NCBI GenBank assembly: GCA_002083775.1
Contig: MTEI01000001.1
Span: 638,401 to 702,400, forward strand
DNA: 64,000 nucleotides
Source of the DNA: Rhodoferax ferrireducens
Lineage (GTDB): Bacteria; Pseudomonadota; Gammaproteobacteria; Burkholderiales; Burkholderiaceae_C
Direction of reading: 5' to 3'
Shown here: one piece after another, positions 45,295-53,602 of the stretch
Numbering within the stretch: position 1 is the stretch's first letter
Layout of the letters: each line of letters opens with the position of its first letter
Position numbers and translations under genes: made by a program
Notes under the pieces: model-generated
Told to the model about the DNA's origin: nothing
What the model saw: the letters and a program-made list of their open reading frames with translations, nothing else
Database searches by the model: none

Positions 45295-46636
45295 CGATGC
45301 AGCGCGCGGCGTTGATGCCGCTGCGTATGGCGCCCTCCAGCGTGGCCGGGTAAGGCCCCGCCACATAGTCACCACACGCCAGCAAGCCCGGCACGATGTG
45401 CTGGGCCGGGCGCTGGAGCCCCGGGGTGCAGGCAAAAGTGGCGCGTTTTTCCACCACGGTTTGCACCGGTTGCAGCGTCAGCCCCAATTGCGCTTGGGCC
45501 TGCGCCAGCACCTGCGCCTGCACCGTGGCCCGGTCACCTGTGGAGGCGCTGACCACAAACGCCAGCAGGCCGGCCGGGCCGCCGAGCGCACCGCGGTCAA
45601 AGACAAATTGCGCCGGGTGCGCTGCGGTGTTGCGCAGCGCCAGCATGGGCAGCGTTAGCCGGGCGCTGGCTGACCAGGCGTACACGGTGGTGATCGCTTC
45701 AAACTGCAGGGCCTGGGCGGTCTGGCACCAGGCAGCCACTGGTTTTGATATATTTTCAGGAGCTACCAGCCCATACTGAATAAGGGCTTGAGCCGTATTT
45801 GATGCTGAAGTAGCCCAGAGCACTGCGTCGAAGTGTGTCGCGGCTGCCGCCTCCAGTCCTGGGCCGTTCAGTCGCCAAACCGGGTGACCCGTCGCATTGC
45901 CCGGCGGTGCATCTTGCGCCAGCTTCTCCACGCGCGCCTTGGCTACCACTTGGCCACCGTGCTGCGCCATCCAACTGGCCGCCGCCTGGGGAAACAGCGC
46001 CCCCAGATCGGTTTTGGGCAGCAGCAGGTGCGAGCCGCCGGATGCGCCAAACAACGCGTCGCGCAGCACCCGCAGGAACACAGCCGCGCTGGCTTGGGCT
46101 GCCGGGGTGTTCAGGGCCGACACACACAGCGGCTCAATCAGCTCGGTGGTAATGCGTGGGGTGAGGCCGTGGCACAGATCGGCCACGCTTTGCGTTGCCG
46201 CGCATTCAAAACCTTGCCAGCGCCAGCGCAGGGCCGCCTTCAGCACAGAAACCTTGTCGGCCAGCGTCCAGCCGCGTGCACTCAGGATGCCGCCCAGCGC
46301 GTCCAGCGGCGTGGGCCAGTCGGGGAAGCGGATGCCACGGCCATCGGGGAACTGCAGCGTCATGGGCAGGTCCAGCAGCGCCTGCTCTGGCGCGACACCC
46401 ACCGTGCGCATCAGGCGCAGGGTGTCGCTGTAGGCGCCAATCAGGATGTGCTGGCCGTTGTCGAGTGTCACGGCGGTGCCGTCGGGCAAAGTGCCTTTGA
46501 GGGCTCTAGCCCTTCCCCCTAAAGCGTCAGTAGCTTCGAAAACGGTAGCAGTGTGACCGTTTTGAATAGCCGTCACCGCAGCCGCCAACCCGGCCCAGCC
46601 CGCCCCGACGATGGCGATGTTCAAGCCAGCCCCCAC
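45266..46636 (-). CDS. hpnE: Hydroxysqualene dehydroxylase HpnE
   Basis: 456 residues from GTG 46636 (or 452 from TTG 46624, which has a G-rich stretch upstream). FAD-dependent amine-oxidase fold: dinucleotide-binding NIAIVGAGWAGLAAAVTA, then VFEATDALGGRARALKG (E34 to A45), DNGQHILIGAYSDTLRLM, and the C-terminal LLACGDYVAGPYPATLEGAIRSG FAD motif. It reduces hydroxysqualene to squalene. Two segments derive from dispersed repeats: residues about 32-46 (46499-46542), covering the conserved GGRAR motif with rare codons such as TTA, AGG and AGA, and residues about 278-299 (45742-45804). It follows hpnD by 11 bp in the hpnCDE minus-strand set. Confidence 0.92.
   Translation of the reverse strand: MGAGLNIAIVGAGWAGLAAAVTAIQNGHTATVFEATDALGGRARALKGTLPDGTAVTLDNGQHILIGAYSDTLRLMRTVGVAPEQALLDLPMTLQFPDGRGIRFPDWPTPLDALGGILSARGWTLADKVSVLKAALRWRWQGFECAATQSVADLCHGLTPRITTELIEPLCVSALNTPAAQASAAVFLRVLRDALFGASGGSHLLLPKTDLGALFPQAAASWMAQHGGQVVAKARVEKLAQDAPPGNATGHPVWRLNGPGLEAAAATHFDAVLWATSASNTAQALIQYGLVAPENISKPVAAWCQTAQALQFEAITTVYAWSASARLTLPMLALRNTAAHPAQFVFDRGALGGPAGLLAFVVSASTGDRATVQAQVLAQAQAQLGLTLQPVQTVVEKRATFACTPGLQRPAQHIVPGLLACGDYVAGPYPATLEGAIRSGINAARCIVNDGTLTRG
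45742..45804 (-). repeat. Dispersed repeat, copy 7, inside hpnE
   Basis: TTTTGATATATTTTCAGGAG, CTACCAGCCCATACTGAATA, then AGGGCTTGAGCCGTATTTGATGC. It is in frame in hpnE and encodes about residues 278-299. Confidence 0.75.
46499..46542 (-). repeat. Dispersed repeat, copy 8, over the FAD motif of hpnE
   Basis: GCTCTAGCCCTTCCCCCTAA then AGCGTCAGTAGCTTCGAAAA. It reads in frame through E34-L46 of HpnE. Confidence 0.65.
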
Positions 46637-46647
46637 AGCCAGGCGAG

Positions 46648-47487
46648 TTACAGCCGGCCCAGCGCCTGCACCCGCCAGGCCAGCCAGAACTTGCGCAAGG
46701 GCGTGAGGCTGATGCGCTGGTGCAGCACCTTGAACTGCTCGCGCTCGATTTCGCCGAGCAACGCGCGGTAGATGCTGGCCATCATCAGGCCGGGCTTCTG
46801 GCTGCGGCGGTCGTCGGCGTCCAGCAGGGCAAAGGCCTGGTCGTACAGGCCTTGCGCGCGCTGGGCCTGAAACTGCATCAGCGCGGTGAAACGGTCGGAG
46901 TAGCTGCGGTTCAGGATCTCTTGCGCGGTCACATCAAACTGCTTCAACTCGTTCATCGGCAGGTAAATGCGTCCGCGCATGGCATCTTCGCCCACGTCGC
47001 GGATGATGTTGGTGAGCTGCAGCGCTTGGCCCAGGGTGTGGGCGTAGGCGGTGGTTTGTGCCTGCGTTTGGCCAAAAATCTGCGCTGCCACTTCACCCAC
47101 CACGCCGGCCACCAGGTGGCAGTAGCGCGACAGGGCAATGTAGTCCAGGTAGCGCGTCTGGTGCAGGTCCATCTGGCAGCCTTCAATCACGGCTTGTAAG
47201 TGGCGCTGCTCAATAGTGAAGTCTTTGGCAATGGGCATCAGCGCCTGCATCACCGGGTGGCTCGGCTGCCCGGCATAGGCTTTGGCCACCTCTTGCTGCC
47301 ACCAGGCGAGTTTGGTGGCGGCCACACCGATGTCAGTGGCGTCATCCACCACGTCGTCCACCTCGCGGCAAAACGCATAAAACGCGGTGATGGCGGCGCG
47401 TTTGGGCGGTGGCAGGAACAAAAAGGCGTAGTAAAAACTGCTGCCGGAGGCGGCTGCCTTTTGCTGGACGTAGTCTTGGGGGGTCAT
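46648..47487 (-). CDS. hpnD: Presqualene diphosphate synthase HpnD
   Basis: 279 residues from MTPQDYVQQKAAASGSSFYY; the open frame upstream of this ATG is low-complexity intergenic sequence. Squalene/phytoene synthase family: SSFYYAFLFLPPPKRAAITAFYAFCREVDDVVDD with the first Asp-rich site, YCHLVAGVVGEVAAQIFG, and LQLTNIIRDVGEDAMRGRIYLP with the second. It condenses two farnesyl diphosphates to presqualene diphosphate. It lies between hpnC (upstream) and hpnE (downstream), forming a squalene route that feeds hopanoid synthesis. It is separated from hpnC by 528 bp of repeat-containing DNA, so hpnC may be transcribed separately. Confidence 0.94.
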   Translation of the reverse strand: MTPQDYVQQKAAASGSSFYYAFLFLPPPKRAAITAFYAFCREVDDVVDDATDIGVAATKLAWWQQEVAKAYAGQPSHPVMQALMPIAKDFTIEQRHLQAVIEGCQMDLHQTRYLDYIALSRYCHLVAGVVGEVAAQIFGQTQAQTTAYAHTLGQALQLTNIIRDVGEDAMRGRIYLPMNELKQFDVTAQEILNRSYSDRFTALMQFQAQRAQGLYDQAFALLDADDRRSQKPGLMMASIYRALLGEIEREQFKVLHQRISLTPLRKFWLAWRVQALGRL

Positions 47488-47602
47488 GGGGTACGGCGAG
47501 TGGTGGCTGAGTTTATACGGGGAGGTGAAGCCGTGGGTTGCCGGGGGTACGACGCAAAGTGTGCTTTGACATCCATCCCTAGCGTATGGCGGCTGGCTGT
47601 TG

Positions 47603-47650
47603 CGTGTGGTCGCTTTGACGTGTGGTCGCTTTGACGTGTGGTGGCTTTTG
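47603..47650. repeat. 16-bp tandem repeat, two exact copies plus one degenerate
   Basis: CGTGTGGTCGCTTTGA at 47603-47618 and 47619-47634, then CGTGTGGTGGCTTTTG at 47635-47650. Confidence 0.9.
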
Positions 47651-47839
47651 CGTTTGACGGCTGGCTTTTGCAAATGGCAGGGCGACCGGGTCAGGTGCGT
47701 GCGGTTTTGGGGCGCAATCACGCGCGGGGCTGCTGTTTCAGTGTGCCAACACCTCAGACGCGCGCCTTGTGCGCAGTAGCCCGGTCACCTGACCCAATCA
47801 CCCTGCCCGAGGCATGTGGGTGATCATGAGGTTTTTTAA

Positions 47840-47892
47840 GAAAAAAATGCCTCTAGCCCTTTAGCAGTATGGTCTGGCAGCTATAAATTTGA
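47840..47892 (+). repeat. Dispersed repeat, copy 9
   Basis: AAAAAAATGCCTCTAGCCCT, TTAGCAGTATGGTCTGGCAG, then CTATAAATTTGA. The right half is degenerate. Confidence 0.7.
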
Positions 47893-48015
47893 GTCAAAGG
47901 GTGTATTCAAGACGCTTCATACATCAGTCAACCAGCTCGCCCCTCAAGCCTGAGCGGTCGCCGCGCCATTTATCCCAGCCGAAAACCACAGCGACATGCC
48001 AGAGCCGCAAACCCG

Positions 48016-48885
48016 CTACCGCATCCACAACGCCCGCCACAACATCACCGGCACATCCCAGACCGTCAGCTTGGGCCGTTTCTGCCAGGTGATGTAGCCC
48101 ATGGCCTCGATCTTGTCCAGAATCCGCAGGCCACCTTGCACCACCAGGCGCAGCTCCCAGCCCGCCCGGCCGGGCACTTTGGCTGGCAATGCGGCACCTT
48201 TGATCATCATGGCCCTTGCACTGCTTGTGTTGTAAGCTATTAATTGCGCAGCATTTTCGGAACGGCTGGTGGGTAAAAAGTCTGCGTCGGTCACGCCAAA
48301 GCGCGCCTTGGCTTCCTGGGTGATGTACCAGCGGCCACGCGCTGCGTCCACATGCACGTCCTGCCAGAAGTTGATCAGTTGGAGGGCGCTGCAGATGTGG
48401 TCGCTCTCAATCAGCGCGGTGGTGTCTTGGACGCCGTGCAGGTGCAGCAGCAGCCGCCCGATCGGGTTGGCCGAGCGTCTGCAATAGTCCAGCAACTCGG
48501 CGTCATCGATGTAACGACGCTGCTCGGCGGTGTAGCGCACATCCTGCGCAAAGGCATCCAGCAAGTCGGTGAGCAAGTGCACAGGCAGCTGGTGCGCCTG
48601 CAGGCTATGCTGCAGCGGGCCAAACACGCTGGCCCAGCGGCTGCTCCCGGGCTGGCCCGTGGCGGCGGCCAACAGATCGGCCTGGTAGGCCTGCAGGTCG
48701 GCCAGGCGGGTGGCGGTGTCCGCCGTGCCTTCGTCGGCCAGATCGTCTGCTGTGCGGGCAAAGTGGTAAATAGCCATGATGGCCGGGCGCAGATGCGCCG
48801 GGCACAGGATGGAGGCCACCGGAAAGTTCTCGTAATGCGTGACCGGCGCAGCGGCCTGGGCGGCTGGCGGGGTGGGGCTGCTCAT
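48016..48885 (-). CDS. hpnC: Squalene synthase-like protein HpnC (hydroxysqualene synthase)
   Basis: 289 residues. Squalene/phytoene synthase fold with AIMAIYHFARTADDLADEG (first Asp-rich motif, ADDLADE) and LQLINFWQDVHVDAARGRWYI (second motif, DVHVDAARGR). HpnC converts presqualene diphosphate to hydroxysqualene in the three-enzyme HpnCDE route. Residues about 212-225 (QLIAYNTSSARAM) are encoded by sequence resembling the dispersed repeat (48211-48251). It is divergent from the efflux pump genes with 107 bp between them. Its order relative to hpnD and hpnE is the usual hpnCDE. Confidence 0.92.
   Translation of the reverse strand: MSSPTPPAAQAAAPVTHYENFPVASILCPAHLRPAIMAIYHFARTADDLADEGTADTATRLADLQAYQADLLAAATGQPGSSRWASVFGPLQHSLQAHQLPVHLLTDLLDAFAQDVRYTAEQRRYIDDAELLDYCRRSANPIGRLLLHLHGVQDTTALIESDHICSALQLINFWQDVHVDAARGRWYITQEAKARFGVTDADFLPTSRSENAAQLIAYNTSSARAMMIKGAALPAKVPGRAGWELRLVVQGGLRILDKIEAMGYITWQKRPKLTVWDVPVMLWRALWMR
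48211..48251 (-). repeat. Probable remnant of the dispersed repeat, copy 10, inside hpnC
   Basis: GGCCCTTGCACTGCTTGTGT then TGTAAGCTATTAATTGCGCAG. Only the GGCCCTT and AGCTATTAATT parts match the family, so this assignment is tentative. Confidence 0.4.
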
Positions 48886-48992
48886 GGGGGGGTTGCTGTC
48901 ACGGTAGGGTGGGTCAAAATGACAGCCAGAAAGAAGGTTTTAGAATTAATAACCAATTGGTCAGTAACCTGTTTGTCTTTGAAAGTGTCTTC

Positions 48993-50192
48993 ATGCATCC
49001 CTTGTCATTCATTACCCGGTCGCTGGGTTGGAGCCTGACTATAGCGTCAGCCTCGTTGCTGCTGGCGTGCTCCAAACCGGCCCCACCGGAGGAGCCGATT
49101 CGCGCGGTCAAGGTCGTCACCGTGGGCGTGCAGCCGGTCACCGCCACGCTGGAATACGCTGCCGAGGTGCGGGCCCGCGTCGAGTCGCGCCTGGGTTTCA
49201 GGGTGGGCGGCAAGCTGATTGAGCGCGCGGTGGAGCCCGGCCAGGCTGTCAAAGCCGGGCAGGTGCTGGCGCGGCTGGACCCGCAAGACCTGAAACTGGC
49301 CGCCGAGGCTGCCAATGCCCAGGTGGCGGCAGCGCGTACCAACCGCGATCTGGCAGCCGCAGACTTCAAGCGTTACCAGGCCTTGAAAGAGCAGAACTTC
49401 ATCAGCGGTGCCGAGCTGGAGCGGCGCGAAACCACCCTGAAAGCCGCCCAGGCCCAGTTCGATGCCGTGCAGTCGCAGGGCGCAGCCCAGGCCAATCAGG
49501 CTGGTTATGCCAATCTGGTGGCTGACCGCGCCGGTGTGGTGACTGCGGTGCTGGCCGAAGTGGGCCAGGTGGTGGCCGCCGGTACGCCGGTGGTGCAACT
49601 GGCGCAAGACGGCGCGCGAGACGTGGTGTTTGCCGTGCCGGAAGACAAGGTGGCTGGCATCAAAGTGGGCTCGCCCGTGGCTGTGCGCGCTTGGGCGGGC
49701 AACGAGGTGATGAGCGCCACGGTGCGCGAGGTAGCGGCCAGTGCTGACCCGGTGACACGCACTTTTGCCGTCAAGGCGGCGTTGCCCTCTGGCAGCGTCT
49801 GGGCGCTGGGCAGCACGGTGTCGGTGCTGCCGGCAGGTTTGCAGCACACCGGGGCCCAAGTCATCAAACTCCCCACCACGGCCCTGCGCCGCGAGGGGCA
49901 AAGCACCGTGGTCTGGGTGCTGGACAGCGCCACCATGACGGTACGGCTGCAGCCGGTGCAGGTGGCCACGGCGGATGGCAATGAGGTGGTGATTGCCAGC
50001 GGCCTGACGCCCGGCTTGCAGGTGGTGGCTGCCGGTGTGCATGTGCTGACGCCGGGACAAAAGGTCACAATTTATAAGCCAAATGTGGCTACAGCCCTTA
50101 CCAGTCAAGCGCAGACAGCTATTAATGGCGTAGCGCCTCAGGCTGCTGCCAGCGCAGCGCCAGCCTTGGGTGCGTCGCCAGTGGCGCAGTGA
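48993..50192 (+). CDS. RND efflux membrane-fusion lipoprotein
   Basis: 399 residues from MHPLSFITRSLGWSLTIASA; the longer frame upstream lacks a signal. It is a lipoprotein signal peptide with a lipobox ending LLLAC (Cys about residue 26). The fusion-protein core is visible: VRARVESRLGFRVGGKLIERAVEPGQAVKAGQVLARLDPQD (lipoyl half), a coiled-coil hairpin, GVVTAVLAEVGQVVAAGTPVVQLAQ (second lipoyl half), then beta-barrel and membrane-proximal domains. It bridges the RND pump to an outer-membrane channel. The C-terminal tail from about residue 359 is encoded by a dispersed repeat copy. An AACCAATTGGT palindrome upstream (about 48951-48961) could be an operator. The pump gene follows 7 bp later. 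Confidence 0.9.
   Translation: MHPLSFITRSLGWSLTIASASLLLACSKPAPPEEPIRAVKVVTVGVQPVTATLEYAAEVRARVESRLGFRVGGKLIERAVEPGQAVKAGQVLARLDPQDLKLAAEAANAQVAAARTNRDLAAADFKRYQALKEQNFISGAELERRETTLKAAQAQFDAVQSQGAAQANQAGYANLVADRAGVVTAVLAEVGQVVAAGTPVVQLAQDGARDVVFAVPEDKVAGIKVGSPVAVRAWAGNEVMSATVREVAASADPVTRTFAVKAALPSGSVWALGSTVSVLPAGLQHTGAQVIKLPTTALRREGQSTVVWVLDSATMTVRLQPVQVATADGNEVVIASGLTPGLQVVAAGVHVLTPGQKVTIYKPNVATALTSQAQTAINGVAPQAAASAAPALGASPVAQ
50068..50135 (+). repeat. Dispersed repeat, copy 11, in the 3' end of the fusion-protein gene
   Basis: CAATTTATAAGCCAAATGTG, GCTACAGCCCTTACCAGTCA, then AGCGCAGACAGCTATTAATGG. It encodes roughly residues 359-381. Confidence 0.65.
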
Positions 50193-50199
50193 GAGCAGC

Positions 50200-53100
50200 A
50201 TGACCGAATCGCATTTACACCCTGAAAAAGGGTTCAACCTGTCGCGCTGGGCCCTCGACCATGCGCCACTGACGCGTTTTTTGATGGTTGTGCTGATGGT
50301 GCTGGGGGCCTTCAGCTACTTCCAGCTGGGCCAGGACGAAGACCCGCCGTTCACCTTTCGGGCCATGGTGGTGCGGGCTTACTGGCCGGGTGCCAGCGCC
50401 CAGCAAGTGGCCGAGCAGGTGACCGACAAGCTGGAGCGCACGTTGCAGGAGGTGCCTTATGCCGACACCATCCGCAGTTACTCCAAGCCCGGTGAGTCGC
50501 AAATCATCTTTCAGATCAAGGACTATGCGCGTGGGCCCGAGGTGGCCAATGTGTGGTACCAGACGCGCAAACGCATTGGCGACATGCGCGGCACCTTGCC
50601 GCAAGGCGTACAGGGGCCGTTTTTCAACGACGATTTTGGCGACGTGTTTGGCGTGATCTACGCGCTTCAGGCGCCGGGCTTCAGCTATGCCGAGCAGAAG
50701 ACCTTTGCCGACGATGTGCGCCAGAAGTTGCTGCGTGTGCCCGATGTGGCCAAGGTGGAGCTGTTTGGCGCGCAGGACGAAAAGGTGTTTGTCGAGATCT
50801 CCCAGAAGCGCCTGGCGCAGCTGGGTCTGGACATGAACGCGGTGCTGGCGCAGCTGAGCCAGCAAAACGCCATCGAGCCCGCCGGTAGCGTGCAAACCCC
50901 GCTGGACGTGGTGCAGGTGCGGGTGGCGGGCCAGTTCAAGGCCATTGACGACCTGGCAGCGATGCCCATCCGGGGGGCCAGCAGGCAGATCAGGCTGGGT
51001 GATATCGCCAAGATCACGCGCGGGTATGTCGATCCACCGGCAGTGAAGGTGCGGTTTCAGGGGCAGGAGGTGTTGGCGCTGGGGGTGTCCATGGCCAAGG
51101 GCGGCGACATCATTGCGCTGGGCAAGGCGCTCAAAGTGGCCACCGACCGCATTGAACAAACCCTGCCCGCCGGTGTCACGCTGGGGCAAATCCAGGACCA
51201 GCCCAAATCCGTGGCCAAGTCGGTCAATGAGTTTGTGGCGGTGCTGATTGAAGCGGTGGCCATCGTGCTGGCGGTGAGCTTTTTGAGCCTGGGCTTGCAC
51301 AAACGCCCCGGAACGCACCCGTTTTTCAGGCGCTGGACGCTGGACATCCGCCCCGGCCTGGTGGTGGGCATCACCATTCCGCTGGTGCTGGCGATGACCT
51401 TCCTGGCCATGAACTACTGGGGCATTGGCCTGCACAAGATTTCGCTGGGCTCGCTGATCATCGCGTTGGGCCTGCTGGTGGACGACGCCATCATCGCGGT
51501 GGAGATGATGGTGCGCAAGATGGAGGAGGGTTTTGACAAGGTGCGCGCGGCCACCTTTGCCTACGAGGTCACGGCCATGCCGATGCTTACCGGCACGCTG
51601 ATCACCGCCGCCGGTTTTTTGCCGATTGGCATTGCCAAAAGCACGGTGGGGGAATACACCTTTGCCATTTTTGCGGTGACGGTGATTGCGCTGTGTCTGA
51701 GCTGGATTGTGTCGGTGTACTTTGTGCCCTACTTGGGCGTGCGCCTGCTCAAGGCGCCGCCGCATGTGGTGGCGCACGCCGAGGGCGACACACCATTGGG
51801 TCACGGCGAGGTGCATGACATGTACGACACGCCGTTTTACAACTGGTTTCGCGGCGCAGTGCATGCCTGCGTGCGGAACCGCTGGCTCACCATCGGCGTG
51901 ACGCTGGCGCTGTTTGGCGCCGGTTTGTTTGGCATGAGCCGGGTGCAGCAGCAGTTTTTCCCCGACTCGGTACGCCCGGAGATTACGGTGGACCTGTGGT
52001 CACCCGAGGGCACTGCGTTTGCCAACACCGAAGAGGTGGCCAAACGTGTGGAAGCGCGGGTGATGCGAGAGCCCGGTGTGTTGAGCGTGGCGCAGTGGGT
52101 GGGCTCGGGTGTGCCGCGTTTTTATTTGCCGCTGGACCAGGTGTTTGCGCAAACCAATGTGTCGCAGCTGATCGTTCTGCCGCAGGACTTGGCCACCCGC
52201 GAGCTGTTGCGCAAGCGCCTGCCAGCTATTCTGGCGCAGGAATTCCCTGAAGTGCGCGGCCGCGTCAAGCTGCTGGCCAATGGCCCGCCGGTGCCGTACC
52301 CGGTGCAGTTCCGGGTGATCGGGCTGGACCCGCAGGTGCTGCGCCAACTGGCCGATGAGGTCAAGGCGGTCATGCGGCAAAGCAACCATACCCGCGGGGT
52401 CAATGACAACTGGAACGAGTCGGTGAAGGTGATGCGCCTAGAGGTGGATCAGACCAAGGCGCGTGCGCTGGGCGTCACCAGCCAGTCCATCGCCCAGGCG
52501 GCCAAGACGCTGCTCAACGGCACCACCGTGGGGCAATTCCGTGAAGGTGACAAGCTGATCGACATCGTGCTGCGCCAGCCACTGGCCGAGCGCCAGGCCA
52601 TCAGCGACATCGCCAATGCCTATTTGCCCACCGCGTCAGGCCAGTCGGTGCCTTTGACGCAGATCGCCAAGCCAGTGTTCACCTGGGAGCCGGGTGTGCT
52701 GTGGCGTGAGGGGCGTGACTACGCCATCACGGTGCAAAGCGACATTGTGGACGGCATCCAGGGTGCCACGGTCACCAAGGAACTGCTGCCTGAGCTCAAG
52801 GCGCTGGAGGTCAAATGGGCACAAGCCGGGCATGGCGGCTACCGCATTGATGTGGCCGGCGCCGTGGCCGAGAGCGCCAAAGGCTCGTCGGCCATTGCGG
52901 CGGGCATTCCAATCATGCTGTTCATCACCTTCACGCTGCTGATGCTGCAACTGCACAGCTTCAGCCGCGCGTTGCTGGTGTTTTTGACCGGTCCGCTGGG
53001 TATTGCAGGGGTGGCGGCGGCCTTGTTGTTGCTGAACAGGCCGTTCGGCTTTGTGGCGCTGCTCGGGGTGATTGCGCTGATGGGCATGATCCAGCGCAAC

Positions 53101-53373
53101 TCGGTGATCCTGATCGACCAGATCGAGCAGGACCGCGCCCGCGGCGTGCCGGCCTGGGAGGCGATTGTGGAATCTGCCGTGCGGCGCCTGCGCCCGATTG
53201 TGCTCACCGCTGCTGCCGCTGTGCTGGCCATGATTCCGCTGTCGCGCTCGGTGTTCTGGGGGCCGATGGCGGTGGCCATCATGGGCGGGCTGATTGTGGC
53301 CACCGTATTGACCCTGCTGGCGTTGCCTGCCATGTATGCGGCCTGGTTCAGGGTCACGCCGCAGAGCAAATAG
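50200..53373 (+). CDS. RND multidrug efflux transporter permease
   Basis: 1057 residues from MTESHLHPEKGFNLSRWALD. It is an inner-membrane proton-driven pump of the AcrB/MdtB superfamily. Visible features: N-terminal helix (TRFLMVVLMVLGAFSYFQL), the porter entry PPFTFRAMVVRAYWPGASAQQVAEQVTDKLE, TM4 with the proton-relay Asp pair in LGLLVDDAIIAVEMMVRKMEEG, and C-terminal helices with GLIGLMGMIQRNSVILIDQI-like sequence (here IALMGMIQRNSVILIDQIEQ) and MIPLSRSVFWGPMAVAIMGGLIVATVLTLLALPAMYA. It pairs with the fusion protein upstream; no outer-membrane channel gene is adjacent. The substrate is unknown; the family handles drugs, dyes and detergents rather than only metals. Confidence 0.93.
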   Translation: MTESHLHPEKGFNLSRWALDHAPLTRFLMVVLMVLGAFSYFQLGQDEDPPFTFRAMVVRAYWPGASAQQVAEQVTDKLERTLQEVPYADTIRSYSKPGESQIIFQIKDYARGPEVANVWYQTRKRIGDMRGTLPQGVQGPFFNDDFGDVFGVIYALQAPGFSYAEQKTFADDVRQKLLRVPDVAKVELFGAQDEKVFVEISQKRLAQLGLDMNAVLAQLSQQNAIEPAGSVQTPLDVVQVRVAGQFKAIDDLAAMPIRGASRQIRLGDIAKITRGYVDPPAVKVRFQGQEVLALGVSMAKGGDIIALGKALKVATDRIEQTLPAGVTLGQIQDQPKSVAKSVNEFVAVLIEAVAIVLAVSFLSLGLHKRPGTHPFFRRWTLDIRPGLVVGITIPLVLAMTFLAMNYWGIGLHKISLGSLIIALGLLVDDAIIAVEMMVRKMEEGFDKVRAATFAYEVTAMPMLTGTLITAAGFLPIGIAKSTVGEYTFAIFAVTVIALCLSWIVSVYFVPYLGVRLLKAPPHVVAHAEGDTPLGHGEVHDMYDTPFYNWFRGAVHACVRNRWLTIGVTLALFGAGLFGMSRVQQQFFPDSVRPEITVDLWSPEGTAFANTEEVAKRVEARVMREPGVLSVAQWVGSGVPRFYLPLDQVFAQTNVSQLIVLPQDLATRELLRKRLPAILAQEFPEVRGRVKLLANGPPVPYPVQFRVIGLDPQVLRQLADEVKAVMRQSNHTRGVNDNWNESVKVMRLEVDQTKARALGVTSQSIAQAAKTLLNGTTVGQFREGDKLIDIVLRQPLAERQAISDIANAYLPTASGQSVPLTQIAKPVFTWEPGVLWREGRDYAITVQSDIVDGIQGATVTKELLPELKALEVKWAQAGHGGYRIDVAGAVAESAKGSSAIAAGIPIMLFITFTLLMLQLHSFSRALLVFLTGPLGIAGVAAALLLLNRPFGFVALLGVIALMGMIQRNSVILIDQIEQDRARGVPAWEAIVESAVRRLRPIVLTAAAAVLAMIPLSRSVFWGPMAVAIMGGLIVATVLTLLALPAMYAAWFRVTPQSK

Positions 53374-53493
53374 CCTGGGGCGCAGTTTCTGCGGATTTAT
53401 GCGTGGGCGGCGGCCCGCTCTGGGCCGTGCGTCGGGTTAAAATCCAAGGCTGACCAATTTCTGGGGGCGGTTTTTACCAGCCCCCTTTAATTT

Positions 53494-53580
53494 GCGCGGG
53501 TGGCGAAATTGGTAGACGCACCAGGTTTAGGTCCTGACGCTGGCAACAGTGTGGGGGTTCGAGTCCCCCCCCGCGCACCA
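53494..53580 (+). tRNA. tRNA-Leu (anticodon UAG)
   Basis: Acceptor GCGCGGG pairs with CCCGCGC, and CCA is encoded. The D arm is GGCGAAATTGGTAGACGC, the anticodon loop TTTAGGT reads TAG, the variable arm is long (class II), and the T arm is GGGGGTTCGAGTCCCCC. It lies 23 bp ahead of tig. Confidence 0.96.
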
Positions 53581-53602
53581 CACATATTTTTGGAGATAAA
53601 CG

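Larger units (their letters stand above)
47488..48015. other. 528-bp non-coding region between hpnC and hpnD
   Basis: No gene is supported. It holds a 16-bp tandem repeat (47603-47650), a short inverted repeat built on GGGTCAGGTG / CACCTGACCC (about 47690 and 47788), and dispersed repeat copy 9 (47840-47892). A promoter for hpnD could lie here, but none is clear. Confidence 0.6.

Noticed and set aside
47603..47650. 16-bp tandem repeats as a possible CRISPR
   Set aside because: The units are contiguous with no spacers, only three copies, and no cas genes are present.
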